Counted from the stretch's first letter, positions 28,418 through 36,750 are shown. The stretch is DNA of 64,000 nucleotides from an uncultured Dermabacter sp. (GCA_947252755.1 CAMXWV010000004.1:113742-177741), one strand, 5' to 3'. A program made the numbers and translations. The notes: generated by a model not told the origin, from the letters alone.

Positions 28418-29725
28418 ATGGACTTCTTCGCATCCCTGGACCTTCGCGGCCAGAAGCTGACCCGTTCATTCCTGCAGCGCACCCTGCCCCGGCCGGAGGT
28501 TGATGTCACCGCCGCCATGGAGACCGTGCAGCCTGTGATCGACGCGGTTCGGGACAGGGGCGCGCCGGCAGTGCTGGACTACACGGAGAGGTTCGACGGG
28601 TTCCGTCCGAAAGCCCTGCGGGTGCCGGCGAAGAAGCTCAACAAGGCGCTGAAGAGCCTGGACCCGGAGATCCGCTCGGCTCTCGAGGTTGCGATCGAAC
28701 GGGTGCGCGCGGTGGATGAAGCGCAGCTGCCGGAGGACAGCACCATCGAAGTCACCTCCGGCGGCATCGTCAAGCAGCGGTGGCTGCCGCTGGAGCGAGT
28801 GGGTCTGTATGTGCCGGGCGGCCGCGCCGTGCTGCCGAGCTCCGTGATCATGAATGCGGTGCCCGCGCAGGTGGCGGGTGTGAAGGAGCTCGTGGTGGTG
28901 TCACCGCCGCAGCAGGAGTTCGATGGGCTGCCGCACCCCACGATCCTCGCCGCCTGTGAACTCCTCGGAGTGAGCGAGGTGTACGCCGCCGGCGGTGCGC
29001 AGGCCATTGCGATGCTCGCCTTCGGCGACCAGGACGAACTGGAGCCGGTGGATATGATCACCGGTCCCGGGAATGTCTATGTGGCCGCGGCGAAGCGCGC
29101 CGTGCAGGGAACAGTGGGCATTGATGCTGAAGCCGGCCCCACTGAGATTGCGATCGTCGCTGACTTGAGCGCTTCACCCGCGCTCGTGGCGGCGGACCTG
29201 ATCTCGCAGTCAGAACATGACCCGATGGCAGCGAGCGTGCTCATCACCGACAGTGAAAAGCTTGTGGTGGAGGTGCGCGAAGAGCTCAACAGCCAGGCGG
29301 CTTCGGCACGCCACCTGGATCGGATCACGAAGTCTCTTCAGGGCCCGCAGTCCCGCGCAATCCTGGTGGATGACATGGACGCAGCGATCACCGTGGCGAA
29401 CGCCTACGGCGCTGAGCATCTGGAGATCCAGACTCGCACGCCGGCTGAGCACGCAGCGCGCATCACGAACGCCGGCGCGATCTTCGTAGGCGAGAACTCA
29501 CCAGTGTCCCTGGGGGACTACGCTGCCGGCTCGAACCATGTGCTGCCCACCGGCGGCTCCTCCCGGTTCTCCAGCGGCCTGAGCGTTCACACCTATCTGC
29601 GTGTGGTCCGCCAGATCTCCTACACGCACGCGGCGCTCGCCCAGTCCCGGGCTGCTGCGGAAACACTCGCTGCCGCGGAGGACCTTCCCGCGCACGGGCG
29701 CGCCATCGCCATCCGCTTCAGCTGA
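28418..29725 (+). CDS. hisD: histidinol dehydrogenase
   Basis: A 435-aa zinc- and NAD-dependent enzyme carrying out the last two steps of histidine synthesis (L-histidinol to L-histidine). Family motifs include the segment VGLYVPGGRAVLPSSVIMNAVPAQVAGV, ITGPGNVYVAAAKR, GIDAEAGPTEIAI, DLISQSEHDP and the C-terminal GSNHVLPTGGSSRFSSGLSV block. Length is normal. It starts at an ATG preceded by a -10 hexamer and no ribosome site. The rest of the his genes start 540 nt later, beyond an oppositely oriented DUF3054 gene, so hisD is a separate transcript here. Confidence 0.96.
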   Translation: MDFFASLDLRGQKLTRSFLQRTLPRPEVDVTAAMETVQPVIDAVRDRGAPAVLDYTERFDGFRPKALRVPAKKLNKALKSLDPEIRSALEVAIERVRAVDEAQLPEDSTIEVTSGGIVKQRWLPLERVGLYVPGGRAVLPSSVIMNAVPAQVAGVKELVVVSPPQQEFDGLPHPTILAACELLGVSEVYAAGGAQAIAMLAFGDQDELEPVDMITGPGNVYVAAAKRAVQGTVGIDAEAGPTEIAIVADLSASPALVAADLISQSEHDPMAASVLITDSEKLVVEVREELNSQAASARHLDRITKSLQGPQSRAILVDDMDAAITVANAYGAEHLEIQTRTPAEHAARITNAGAIFVGENSPVSLGDYAAGSNHVLPTGGSSRFSSGLSVHTYLRVVRQISYTHAALAQSRAAAETLAAAEDLPAHGRAIAIRFS

Positions 29726-29765
29726 CCGAGTGTGAAGGACTTCTGCTCCGCCAGCGGGCCATGCA

Positions 29766-29782
29766 CCCTGCTCTGAGCAGGG
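29766..29782. terminator. short hairpin between convergent hisD and DUF3054 genes
   Basis: CCCTGCT, a 3-nt loop and AGCAGGG form a 7-bp stem in the 66-nt convergent gap. There is no T-run on either side. A bidirectional terminator is likely but not certain. Confidence 0.45.
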
Positions 29783-29791
29783 CGGGGCGGA

Positions 29792-30175
29792 TCACTCAGC
29801 GGTCGCTGCTGCCGCGCGCCTGCGGCCCAGCAGCAAGCGCACCACCACGCGCCAGCCCACCAGGAGCAGCAGGTTCACCAGGATCGAGACGATCACGAAC
29901 GCGGTGGCGGTGCCGTCCCCAATAGCGGAGCGGATCACCATGGCAGTGGCGATCTCCACCGCCACCACCATAAGAGCGTGCGGCCAGACCCGGGTAGGCT
30001 CCACCCGCCAGGTGCGCATGATGGCGTGCCCCAGCAGCAGACCCACCAGGAACGGTGTTCCCACGCGGAGCAGGGTACCGCCCGTGAGAGCCTCATTATG
30101 GGAAAAAACCCCGGTGATGGCGAAGATGATGACGCAGACGACGTCAACGACCACAGCCCACTTGTATGACCTCAT
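29792..30175 (-). CDS. DUF3054 domain membrane protein
   Basis: A 127-aa integral membrane protein of the actinobacterial DUF3054 family, with four predicted transmembrane helices (about residues 5-22, 32-50, 66-84 and 88-112) and a basic Arg/Ala-rich C-terminus. The core includes LLRVGTPFLVGLLLGHAIMRTW followed by VWPHALMVVAVEIATAM. Its function is unknown. Location within his genes recurs in Micrococcales, but it runs opposite to them. A TAGAGT hexamer 6 nt before the ATG and lack of a ribosome site suggest a leaderless transcript diverging from hisC. Confidence 0.82.
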   Translation of the reverse strand: MRSYKWAVVVDVVCVIIFAITGVFSHNEALTGGTLLRVGTPFLVGLLLGHAIMRTWRVEPTRVWPHALMVVAVEIATAMVIRSAIGDGTATAFVIVSILVNLLLLVGWRVVVRLLLGRRRAAAATAE

Positions 30176-30181
30176 GCTTTC

Positions 30182-30187
30182 ACTCTA
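30182..30187 (-). promoter_or_regulatory. -10 element for leaderless DUF3054 gene
   Basis: TAGAGT on the minus strand ends 6 nt before the ATG at 30175, the same geometry as at hisC, hisD and dnaE. No clear -35. Confidence 0.5.
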
Positions 30188-30249
30188 CGTCCCCAGATCG
30201 ACGTGCTCGCGCCCGTGGACGCCCCGGCATGCCGCGTCGAACACCCGCC

Positions 30250-30255
30250 TACACT
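30250..30255 (+). promoter_or_regulatory. -10 element for leaderless hisC operon
   Basis: TACACT ends 6 nt before the hisC ATG at 30262; no ribosome site is present. This would be the promoter of the hisC-B-hyp-H-smORF-priA-sseB run. Confidence 0.5.
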
Positions 30256-30261
30256 AGAGCT

Positions 30262-31368
30262 ATGGCCTTCACCCCTCCGCTCCGCCCCGACCTGCACGGC
30301 GATGCCCCTTACGGCGCGCCGCAGGTCGCTGCTGCGCACCTGATGAACGTCAACGAGAACCCGTTCGGTCCCTCCGCGGCGATGATCCAGCGTCTGCAGG
30401 AGCGGGTGGGAGAAGCAGGGCCCACGCTCAACCGGTACCCGGACCGGGAATTTCTGGACCTGCGTGCCCGCCTGGGGGAGTATCTCGCCGCAGAAGCCGG
30501 CATCCCCGCGCCCCCCGCTGAGCAGGTGTGGGCGGCGAACGGTTCGAACGAGATCATGCAGCAGCTGTTCACCGCGTTCGGCGGGCCCGGCCGCACCGCC
30601 CTCGGCTTCGCCCCGCACTACTCCATGTATCCCGAGTACGCCCGCAACACCCTCACCGAGTGGGTGGCGGCAGAGCGCGGCGCTGCGCCCCAGTTCGAGC
30701 TCACCGCGGACATGGTGCTAGCCGCGATCAGACAGCACAACCCCACCCTTGTGCTGCTCACCAGCCCGAACAATCCCACCGGAACAGCGCTCGAGCTGAG
30801 CATTGTGCGCACAGCCGCACGCGAGCTCGAACAGCGCGGCGCCGTGCTCGTCGTGGATGAGGCGTATGCGGAGTTTCGGCGTGACGGCGTGCCGTCCGCC
30901 CTGACTCTGCTGGCGGACCACCCGAACCTCGTGGTGTCCCGCACCATGGCCAAAGCCTTCGCGCTCGCAGGAGCCCGCATCGGCTACCTGGCAGCGCAGC
31001 AGAACATCGTGGATGCGGTGCGCGTCGTCCGCCTGCCCTACCACCTCTCCGCCCTCACACAGGCAGCGGCGCACACGGCCCTGGACTTCACCGATGAGCT
31101 GCTGGGCAGTGTGCAGTTTCTGCGCACCGCCCGGAACGAGCTCACCGCCTGGCTGAAGGACCGCGGCTATGCCGTGGCCGACTCCGACTCGAATTTCATC
31201 CTGTTCGGGCAGTTTCCCGACCGCCACCGCGTCTTCCAGGGGCTCCTGGAGCGGGGCGTGCTCATCCGTGAGGTCGGCCCCGAGGGCTGGCTGCGGGTAT
31301 CAGTGGGCACCGAACAGAACAACACCGCTTTCCGCACAGCCCTCATGGAGGTAGATCCGCGTGACTGA
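30262..31368 (+). CDS. hisC: histidinol-phosphate aminotransferase
   Basis: A 368-aa class I/II PLP aminotransferase converting imidazole-acetol phosphate to histidinol phosphate. Key features are the MNVNENPFGPS N-terminus, ANGSNEIMQQLF, LTSPNNPTGTALE, VVDEAYAEF and the PLP-binding lysine K231 in SRTMAKAFALAGARIGYL. Length is normal. ATG 30262 is preferred over an upstream in-frame start at 30166 because the extension is not family-like and the likely -10 lies within it. It overlaps hisB by 8 nt. Confidence 0.94.
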   Translation: MAFTPPLRPDLHGDAPYGAPQVAAAHLMNVNENPFGPSAAMIQRLQERVGEAGPTLNRYPDREFLDLRARLGEYLAAEAGIPAPPAEQVWAANGSNEIMQQLFTAFGGPGRTALGFAPHYSMYPEYARNTLTEWVAAERGAAPQFELTADMVLAAIRQHNPTLVLLTSPNNPTGTALELSIVRTAARELEQRGAVLVVDEAYAEFRRDGVPSALTLLADHPNLVVSRTMAKAFALAGARIGYLAAQQNIVDAVRVVRLPYHLSALTQAAAHTALDFTDELLGSVQFLRTARNELTAWLKDRGYAVADSDSNFILFGQFPDRHRVFQGLLERGVLIREVGPEGWLRVSVGTEQNNTAFRTALMEVDPRD

Positions 31369-31975
31369 CGCACCCCGCCGCACCGCCAGCCTGAGCCGCA
31401 TCACCCGCGAATCCACCGTAGAGATCGATCTCGATATCGACGGCACCGGCCAGTCCAGCATCTCCACCGGCGTTCCCTTCTACGACCATATGCTCACCGC
31501 GCTCGCCACCCACGGCGCATTCGACCTCACCGTCAAAGCCGAAGGGGACGTCCACGTCGATGTGCACCACACCGTGGAGGACACCGCGATCGTGCTCGGG
31601 GACGCATTCCGCGAAGCCCTCGGAGACAAGAAGGGCGTCACCCGATTCGCCGACGCGTTCGTTCCCCTGGATGAGGCGCTCGCGCACGCGGTGGTGGACC
31701 TGTCTGGCCGCCCCTACTGCGTGCACTCCGGTGAGCCTGCCGGACAGGAATACCACTTGATCGGCGGGCACTTCACCGGCTCCATGACCCGTCACGTGTT
31801 CGAGACGTTCGCCCACCACGCCGGCCTCTGCCTGCACCTGCGGCTGATCCACGGCCGGGACCCGCACCACATCGTGGAATGCCAGTTCAAAGCGCTTGCC
31901 CGGGCCCTGCGCTACGCCTGCGAGTACGATCCGCGAATGCGAGACCAGATCCCCTCCACGAAGGGAGCCCTCTGA
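31361..31975 (+). CDS. hisB: imidazoleglycerol-phosphate dehydratase
   Basis: A 204-aa manganese-dependent dehydratase catalysing the sixth step of histidine synthesis. It is the monofunctional form, without the phosphatase domain found in E. coli HisB. Metal-binding motifs are present in both halves: H43 of YDHM and the HHTVED motif at residues 69-74, then FETFAHHAGL and HHIVECQFKALARAL. GTG start overlapping the end of hisC by 8 nt; stop and next start share TGATG. Confidence 0.96.
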   Translation: MTDAPRRTASLSRITRESTVEIDLDIDGTGQSSISTGVPFYDHMLTALATHGAFDLTVKAEGDVHVDVHHTVEDTAIVLGDAFREALGDKKGVTRFADAFVPLDEALAHAVVDLSGRPYCVHSGEPAGQEYHLIGGHFTGSMTRHVFETFAHHAGLCLHLRLIHGRDPHHIVECQFKALARALRYACEYDPRMRDQIPSTKGAL

Positions 31976-32598
31976 TGACCACCACGCCTGACGGCCCCAC
32001 CGGGCCGAGCGACAAAGACCGGGTGGACGCCGAGTTCGAAGCCATGATGCAGGGCCTGGACTTCGACACCACCGGTCTTGAGGACATGCCGCCCGCCCAG
32101 CAGGCGGATCCGGGGGAGGAGCCCGGCGGTGAGGACCGGGCTGATTCCGAACAGCCGATTGCGATTGTGGCCACACCGGTGGCCTCCGCAAAAGCACTCG
32201 CCGGGGTGATCCGCCTGGCGATGGCGGCTGCTGAGGATGACCTGGTCCTGCCGGTGGGATCCATCACCGCGGACGCGGACTCCGGCGCGCTCGCCGTCGG
32301 ACCGCTCACCGAAGCTGATGCGCACACGCTTGCTGCGCTGGTCTCCACCGGTCTGCAGCGACAGGGGGTAGTGCTGTTCTGGCGTCAGGGCGACCGCATG
32401 ACCGGCACCCGTTACAAACAGGGCCAGCGCGGCGAGGACGTTCCGCCCGCTTTCGTGCTCGGCGCACTCGACCAGCAGGTCGAAGACCTCCTGCTCGGCG
32501 CCGAATCAGTTGCCGGCCTCGAGGAGGTCTATGACCCGGCGGCGCTCAGCCAAACCGAGGCCATGAAGTGGATTGCCACGGGGCGGAAGAAGAAGTGA
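31975..32598 (+). CDS. hypothetical protein of the his operon
   Basis: A 207-aa protein I do not recognise by function. The first 55 residues are acidic and Pro/Gly-rich (MTTTPDGPTGPSDKDRVD), then comes a folded-looking alpha/beta region (IAIVATPVASAKALAGVIRL; VLPVGSITADADSGAL; HTLAALVSTGLQRQGVVLFWRQGDR) and a basic C-terminus GRKKK. No membrane segment or signal peptide. Start and stop overlap hisB (TGATG) and hisH (GTGA), so it is translationally coupled between two histidine enzymes. This makes an accessory role in the pathway or simple co-transcription equally possible. Confidence 0.75.
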   Translation: MTTTPDGPTGPSDKDRVDAEFEAMMQGLDFDTTGLEDMPPAQQADPGEEPGGEDRADSEQPIAIVATPVASAKALAGVIRLAMAAAEDDLVLPVGSITADADSGALAVGPLTEADAHTLAALVSTGLQRQGVVLFWRQGDRMTGTRYKQGQRGEDVPPAFVLGALDQQVEDLLLGAESVAGLEEVYDPAALSQTEAMKWIATGRKKK

Positions 32599-33305
32599 GC
32601 TCCGTTGCGGTCCTCGACTACGGAAGCGGCAACGTCCGCTCCGTGGTGCGCGCCCTCGAAGCCGCGGGTGCGAGCGTGCAGCTCACTGCGGATCCGCAGG
32701 CCGCGTTGAACGCAGCCGGCCTAGTGGTGCCCGGAGTGGGGGCCTTTGCCGCCACTATGGGGCAGCTGCGCGCTGCGCACGGCCCTCGCATCATCGGGCG
32801 CCGCCTGGCTGGCGGTCGCCCCGTGCTCGGCATCTGCGTGGGCCTGCAGATTATGTTCGACTCCGGTGATGAACACGGCGAGCACACCGAAGGGCTCGGT
32901 GAATGGCCGGGCCGCGTTGAACGTCTGCAGGCCGCCCCGCTGCCGCACATGGGCTGGAACACCGTGCAGGCACCAACCGGCAGCAGACTGTTCGTCGGAG
33001 TGGAGCAGGAGCGCTTCTACTTCGTGCACTCCTACGGAGTGCGCAGCTGGACCTTCGACCAGACCAGCGCGGTTATGACCTCGCCCGCTGTGACCTGGGC
33101 CGAACACGGCGGGGACCACTTCGTGGCCGCGGTGGAGAACGGCCCGCTCACCGCTACGCAGTTCCACCCGGAGAAGTCCGGTGCGGCCGGGCAGCGCCTG
33201 CTGCGCAACTGGCTCGCAACCCTGCCCAGCACGTCCTGTGACGCCACGGTGCATGTGGGGAGCGCCGCAGCCGCTGTCATAGCAGCAAGCGGTGATAGCG
33301 CGTGA
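32595..33305 (+). CDS. hisH: imidazole glycerol phosphate synthase subunit HisH (glutamine amidotransferase)
   Basis: A 236-aa class I glutaminase that feeds ammonia to HisF. The catalytic triad is visible: C81 in LGICVGLQIMF, and H191 and E193 in TQFHPEKSGAAG. The N-terminus VAVLDYGSGNVRSV is typical. It is about 25 residues longer at the C-terminus than usual, with a tail after RNWLATL that is rich in Ala and Ser. Its synthase partner hisF is not encoded in this window. The start overlaps the hypothetical gene (GTGA) and the stop overlaps the small membrane gene (GTGA). Confidence 0.95.
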   Translation: MSSVAVLDYGSGNVRSVVRALEAAGASVQLTADPQAALNAAGLVVPGVGAFAATMGQLRAAHGPRIIGRRLAGGRPVLGICVGLQIMFDSGDEHGEHTEGLGEWPGRVERLQAAPLPHMGWNTVQAPTGSRLFVGVEQERFYFVHSYGVRSWTFDQTSAVMTSPAVTWAEHGGDHFVAAVENGPLTATQFHPEKSGAAGQRLLRNWLATLPSTSCDATVHVGSAAAAVIAASGDSA

Positions 33306-33457
33306 TCCTTGCGTTCATCATGCTCGCCTTCGGCGCGCTCCTGCTCGGCGGCGCCTGGTCCTTCGCCAGCCAGAAGAAGCCCTGGTGGTCCATCGGCGTG
33401 CTCGCCGCGGCTGGCCTGCTCAGCGTTGTTGTGGCCCTCTGGCGCATCTACCAGTAG
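33302..33457 (+). CDS. 51-aa small membrane protein between hisH and priA
   Basis: A short open frame starting with GTG overlapping the hisH stop (GTGA) and ending with TAG at 33457. It encodes 51 residues forming two hydrophobic segments (about 2-19 and 28-46) joined by a SQKKPWW turn, ending WRIYQ. The coupled start and continuous hydrophobic design support a real membrane hairpin protein. I recognise no family. A 57-nt gap separates it from priA. Confidence 0.6.
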   Translation: MILAFIMLAFGALLLGGAWSFASQKKPWWSIGVLAAAGLLSVVVALWRIYQ

Positions 33458-33514
33458 CGCGCGCATTCAACCGTCCCATCAGCTTGTGCTCACCACCATC
33501 GAAACGGAAATCCC

Positions 33515-34249
33515 ATGACAGACCCACTGATCCTGCTGCCGGCCGTGGACGTGGCCGACGCTAAGGCCGTTCGCCTCGTTCAGGGTGAAGCCGGCACCGA
33601 AACCGATTACGGCGCACCCCTGGATGCCGCGCTGGATTTCGAGCGCCAAGGCGCCGCCTGGCTGCACCTCGTGGACCTTGACGCCGCTTTCGGCCGCGGG
33701 TCCAACGCCGACCTGCTCGCCGAGGTTGTGCAGTCCGTGTCCATGAAGGTGGAGATGAGCGGAGGAATCCGCGATGATGTCACGCTGCAGCGGGCCCTCG
33801 CCACCGGGTGCCGACGCGTCAACCTCGGCACTGCCGCGCTCGAAAACCCGGACTGGACCGAACGCGTCATCAAAGAGCATGGAGACCGCATCGCCGTGGG
33901 CCTGGACGTGCGCGGCACCACTCTCGCAGCGCGCGGATGGACCAAGGAGGGCGGGGATCTGTGGGAGACCCTGGACCGCCTCAACGCCGCCGGCTGCCAG
34001 CGCTATGTCCTGACCGATGTCACCAAAGACGGCATGCTGACCGGCCCGAACATGGAGCTCATGCGCGAGTTCTGCTCCCGCACCGACGCGAAGGTGATCG
34101 CCTCCGGCGGAGTGTCCAGCCTGGAGGACCTGCGTCAGCTGCGCAGCCTCGTTCCACACGGCGTGGAAGGCTCCATCGTGGGCAAAGCCCTCTACAACCA
34201 GAACTTCACCCTCGCCGACGCCATTGAGGTGGCAGGCGCGCAGTCATGA
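33515..34249 (+). CDS. priA: bifunctional HisA/TrpF isomerase PriA
   Basis: A 244-aa TIM barrel. In actinobacteria this enzyme serves both histidine (HisA) and tryptophan (TrpF) synthesis, isomerising ProFAR and PRA. Catalytic aspartates are D12 (PAVDVADAKAVRLVQG) and D168 (VLTDVTKDGML). The segment GLDVRGTTLAARGWTKEGGD is the loop typical of PriA rather than of single-function HisA. Dual function is family knowledge; absence of trpF elsewhere cannot be checked here. GGAAA precedes the ATG and the stop overlaps sseB. Confidence 0.93.
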   Translation: MTDPLILLPAVDVADAKAVRLVQGEAGTETDYGAPLDAALDFERQGAAWLHLVDLDAAFGRGSNADLLAEVVQSVSMKVEMSGGIRDDVTLQRALATGCRRVNLGTAALENPDWTERVIKEHGDRIAVGLDVRGTTLAARGWTKEGGDLWETLDRLNAAGCQRYVLTDVTKDGMLTGPNMELMREFCSRTDAKVIASGGVSSLEDLRQLRSLVPHGVEGSIVGKALYNQNFTLADAIEVAGAQS

Positions 34250-35013
34250 AGAACCTGCCCGAGCACTTCACCGCCAAGTCCCGCTACACCGACACCGCCG
34301 GTGTTCCTTGGGAAGGGCGCGACTACACCGTGTCCCCCTTCCCCGATGACACCGGCGAGCAGCTGCCCCAAGTGACCACAGCGCTTGTGGCCGTGGATGC
34401 CGGTGAGGACCGCTTCTACGAAGGGCTGGTCAAAGCGCTGCGCGGCACTCGAGTGATGGTGCCGATCACCGCCGTAGCCACCGATACCGCGATCACCGAA
34501 CACGGGCTCAAAGCGGATAACGCGTCGGATATGGCAGTGGTGAAAGTGCAGGCCGGTGACGATATGGCGCTGCCCATCTTCACCAGCACCGAGGAGCTTG
34601 CGCAGTGGAACGCGCAGGCGCGCCCGGTGCCGATGGTGATCGAACAGGCCGCGCAGGCCGCCGTGGCTGAAGGCTGCACCATGCTGATCGTGGACTTCGG
34701 CCGCAGGGAGCCGATCGTGCTGAATCGGTCTGCTCTGTGGGCGATCGGGCAGGGCAAGGACTGGACGCCGCCGCACTCCGATCCTGAGGTGCGCGCGGAC
34801 ATCACCGGGCGGCTGGAAGGCCGAGTGCCGCATCTGCTTGAGGTGCGGCTGCGTCCGCATTCACAGCGGGAGCTCGACATCGTGCTGGTGATCGAGCCGG
34901 GCCTGAACCGGGCTCAGCTGAAGCAGCTGGTGGATGAGGTGCAGCTGCGCCTGTCCGAGTCGGAAGTCGTTGCAGAGAAGGTGTCCAGCCTCAAGCTGAC
35001 CGTGACAGGCTAG
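34246..35013 (+). CDS. SseB family protein
   Basis: A 255-aa soluble protein with an N-terminal SseB-type domain (central features LPIFTSTEELAQWN and VPMVIEQAAQAAVAEGCTMLIVDF) and a C-terminal region resembling SseB-C (LEVRLRPHSQRELDIVLVIEPGL). SseB proteins sit immediately after hisA/priA in many actinobacteria; in E. coli SseB is reported to enhance serine sensitivity, but the molecular function is unknown. The start overlaps the priA stop (ATGA) and has no ribosome site, indicating coupling. Confidence 0.85.
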   Translation: MKNLPEHFTAKSRYTDTAGVPWEGRDYTVSPFPDDTGEQLPQVTTALVAVDAGEDRFYEGLVKALRGTRVMVPITAVATDTAITEHGLKADNASDMAVVKVQAGDDMALPIFTSTEELAQWNAQARPVPMVIEQAAQAAVAEGCTMLIVDFGRREPIVLNRSALWAIGQGKDWTPPHSDPEVRADITGRLEGRVPHLLEVRLRPHSQRELDIVLVIEPGLNRAQLKQLVDEVQLRLSESEVVAEKVSSLKLTVTG

Positions 35014-35017
35014 GGCA

Positions 35018-36370
35018 ATGGCCTTCGCAGCATACCGATCCGTTCTCGCCCAGCCGCGAGCGAAGTCCGTTCTCCTGCTGGGGTTCCTGGCTCGGTTCCC
35101 GTTCTCTGCCACCGGACTGCTGCTCACGCTGCACTGTGTTCTGACGCTCAAGGGCACCTTCACCCAGGCGGGCCTGCTGGTCACAGCAGCAACGCTCGGA
35201 GCTGCAATCTCCTCACCGTGGCGCGGACGGATGCTGGATCGCCAGGGCCTGCGCCGCACCCTCATTCCGCCGATCATCGTGAACGCCGTGGTGTGGCTGT
35301 CCGCACCGTTCCTCAGCTTCGGCTGGCTTGTTCCGCTGGTGTTCCTGGGCGGACTGTTCTCCATCCCGGTGTTCTCGATTGTGCGCACCTCACTGGCCGT
35401 GATCGTGCCCGCGGTGATGCGCCGCAGCGCCTACGCCCTGGATTCGGTGTTCACCGAGTTCGTGTTCATGACCGGCCCCGCGCTCGCCACCATTGCGGTG
35501 TACTCCGTGGGGTCACGCCCGTCGATGATGGTGCTCGCGGGACTGATCGTCGTGGCCGGACTCGGACTCATGTGGGTGAATCCGCCGCTGCGCAGCGACC
35601 AGATCGTGCTGCCCACGAAGCTGCCGGCGGGATTGGACGCAGCGGAGGCCGCCGCCTCCCGATCTGCTGGACAGCTGATTGAACGTCAGGCCTTCGAAGA
35701 CACGCAGACCGGCGGCATCCCGATCATCCACGATGAGCAGGACGCCAAGGCGGCGAAGAGCACCGCGAAGTCCAGTGCCCGGGCTCACCTGCTCACCTGG
35801 GGCGGACTGTCTGTGTTGGCTGCAACCGGTGTTGGCTCGATGCTGCTGGTGGCCACAGATGTGGGCATTGTGGCGCTGCTGCGCGAGCTCGGCCATGAAA
35901 CCCTCGTGGGCCTGGTGATCACCGTATGGTGCGCCGGTTCGGCGGTGGGCGGATTGGGCTACGGCGCAATCAAGCGTGACGTGGGACCCCTGTGGGTGCT
36001 GCTGCTCATGGGTCTGCTGACCATCCCGCTTGCGCTTGCCCACTCGGTGCCGATGATCCTGGTGTTCGCCTTCCTTGCGGGCGTGACGGTGGCGCCGATC
36101 CTGGCCGTCACCGGGGAGGCAATCTCGCACCTGGTCCCGGAAGAGGCGCGTGGGGAGGCGATGGGCTGGCACGGAAGTGCGATCACCATCGGCGCGGCTG
36201 CGGGCGGTCCGATCTTCGGGGCGGTGATCGACGCCGCCGGCGCGAACTGGGGGTTCGGAGCGGCCGGGCTGACCGGCGCGACCGTCGCGGCGCTCGGGCT
36301 CATCGGAACCCAGCTGCGCCGCCGCCGCGTCCGACGGCGCCTGGCGGAGACCGTGCCCGGTCTTCGCTGA
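35018..36370 (+). CDS. MFS transporter
   Basis: A 450-aa major facilitator with twelve predicted transmembrane helices in two bundles, separated by a long cytoplasmic loop (about residues 190-260) that is charged and Ala-rich. The motif-A-like loop GRMLDRQGLRRTL follows helix 2. Substrate unknown; related actinobacterial proteins are annotated only as MFS transporters. It begins 4 nt after sseB and probably shares its transcript. The 3' end carries an imperfect 36-37-bp tandem duplication that starts in the last codons and continues past the stop. Confidence 0.8.
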   Translation: MAFAAYRSVLAQPRAKSVLLLGFLARFPFSATGLLLTLHCVLTLKGTFTQAGLLVTAATLGAAISSPWRGRMLDRQGLRRTLIPPIIVNAVVWLSAPFLSFGWLVPLVFLGGLFSIPVFSIVRTSLAVIVPAVMRRSAYALDSVFTEFVFMTGPALATIAVYSVGSRPSMMVLAGLIVVAGLGLMWVNPPLRSDQIVLPTKLPAGLDAAEAAASRSAGQLIERQAFEDTQTGGIPIIHDEQDAKAAKSTAKSSARAHLLTWGGLSVLAATGVGSMLLVATDVGIVALLRELGHETLVGLVITVWCAGSAVGGLGYGAIKRDVGPLWVLLLMGLLTIPLALAHSVPMILVFAFLAGVTVAPILAVTGEAISHLVPEEARGEAMGWHGSAITIGAAAGGPIFGAVIDAAGANWGFGAAGLTGATVAALGLIGTQLRRRRVRRRLAETVPGLR

Positions 36371-36411
36371 CTGTTGGCGCTGGTGGAGACCGTTCCCGGT
36401 CTTCGCTGACT
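36336..36411 (+). repeat. imperfect 36/37-bp tandem duplication across the MFS gene end
   Basis: 36336-36372 and 36376-36411 match at nearly all positions (one 1-nt indel and two substitutions). Both end CCCGGTCTTCGCTGACT. The first copy encodes the MFS C-terminus and stop; the second fills the gap to the convergent DUF1844 gene, ending at the first base of its stop codon. Confidence 0.9.
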
Positions 36412-36743
36412 CAGCGAACGGGCCCGGTGTATTTCTCGCCCGGCCCGGCGCCGATCTCATCCGGGATGGGCAGCGCCTCCTGGAAGGCGAGTTGGAGCGA
36501 GCGCAGTCCGTCTCGCAGGGATCGGGCGTGTTCGTTGCCGAGGTCCGGTGCTGAGGCGGTGATCAGCGCGGCCAGTGCGTTGATCAGGGTGCGCGCTTCG
36601 TCGAGGTCCATGTATTCACCGGTTGCTTCATCGTCGGCGAGGCCCACCTTGACGGCGGAGGCGCTCATCAGATGCACAGCGGTGGTGGTGATCAGCTCAA
36701 CGGCGGACACATCCGCGATGTCGCGGGTGAATTCGTCGCTCAT
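36411..36743 (-). CDS. DUF1844 domain protein
   Basis: A 110-aa helical protein of the DUF1844 family, commonly found next to infC-rpmI-rplT in actinobacteria. The core reads VSAVELITTTAVHLMSASAVKVGL followed by YMDLDEARTLINALAALI. Unknown function; possibly a small Hsp- or TFIIE-like helical fold, but this is not supportable here. I chose ATG 36743 because the next ATG upstream (36752) sits inside a TACCAT -10-like hexamer, again giving a leaderless arrangement. It is convergent with the MFS gene and divergent from infC. Confidence 0.85.
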   Translation of the reverse strand: MSDEFTRDIADVSAVELITTTAVHLMSASAVKVGLADDEATGEYMDLDEARTLINALAALITASAPDLGNEHARSLRDGLRSLQLAFQEALPIPDEIGAGPGEKYTGPVR

Positions 36744-36750
36744 GCGCACC

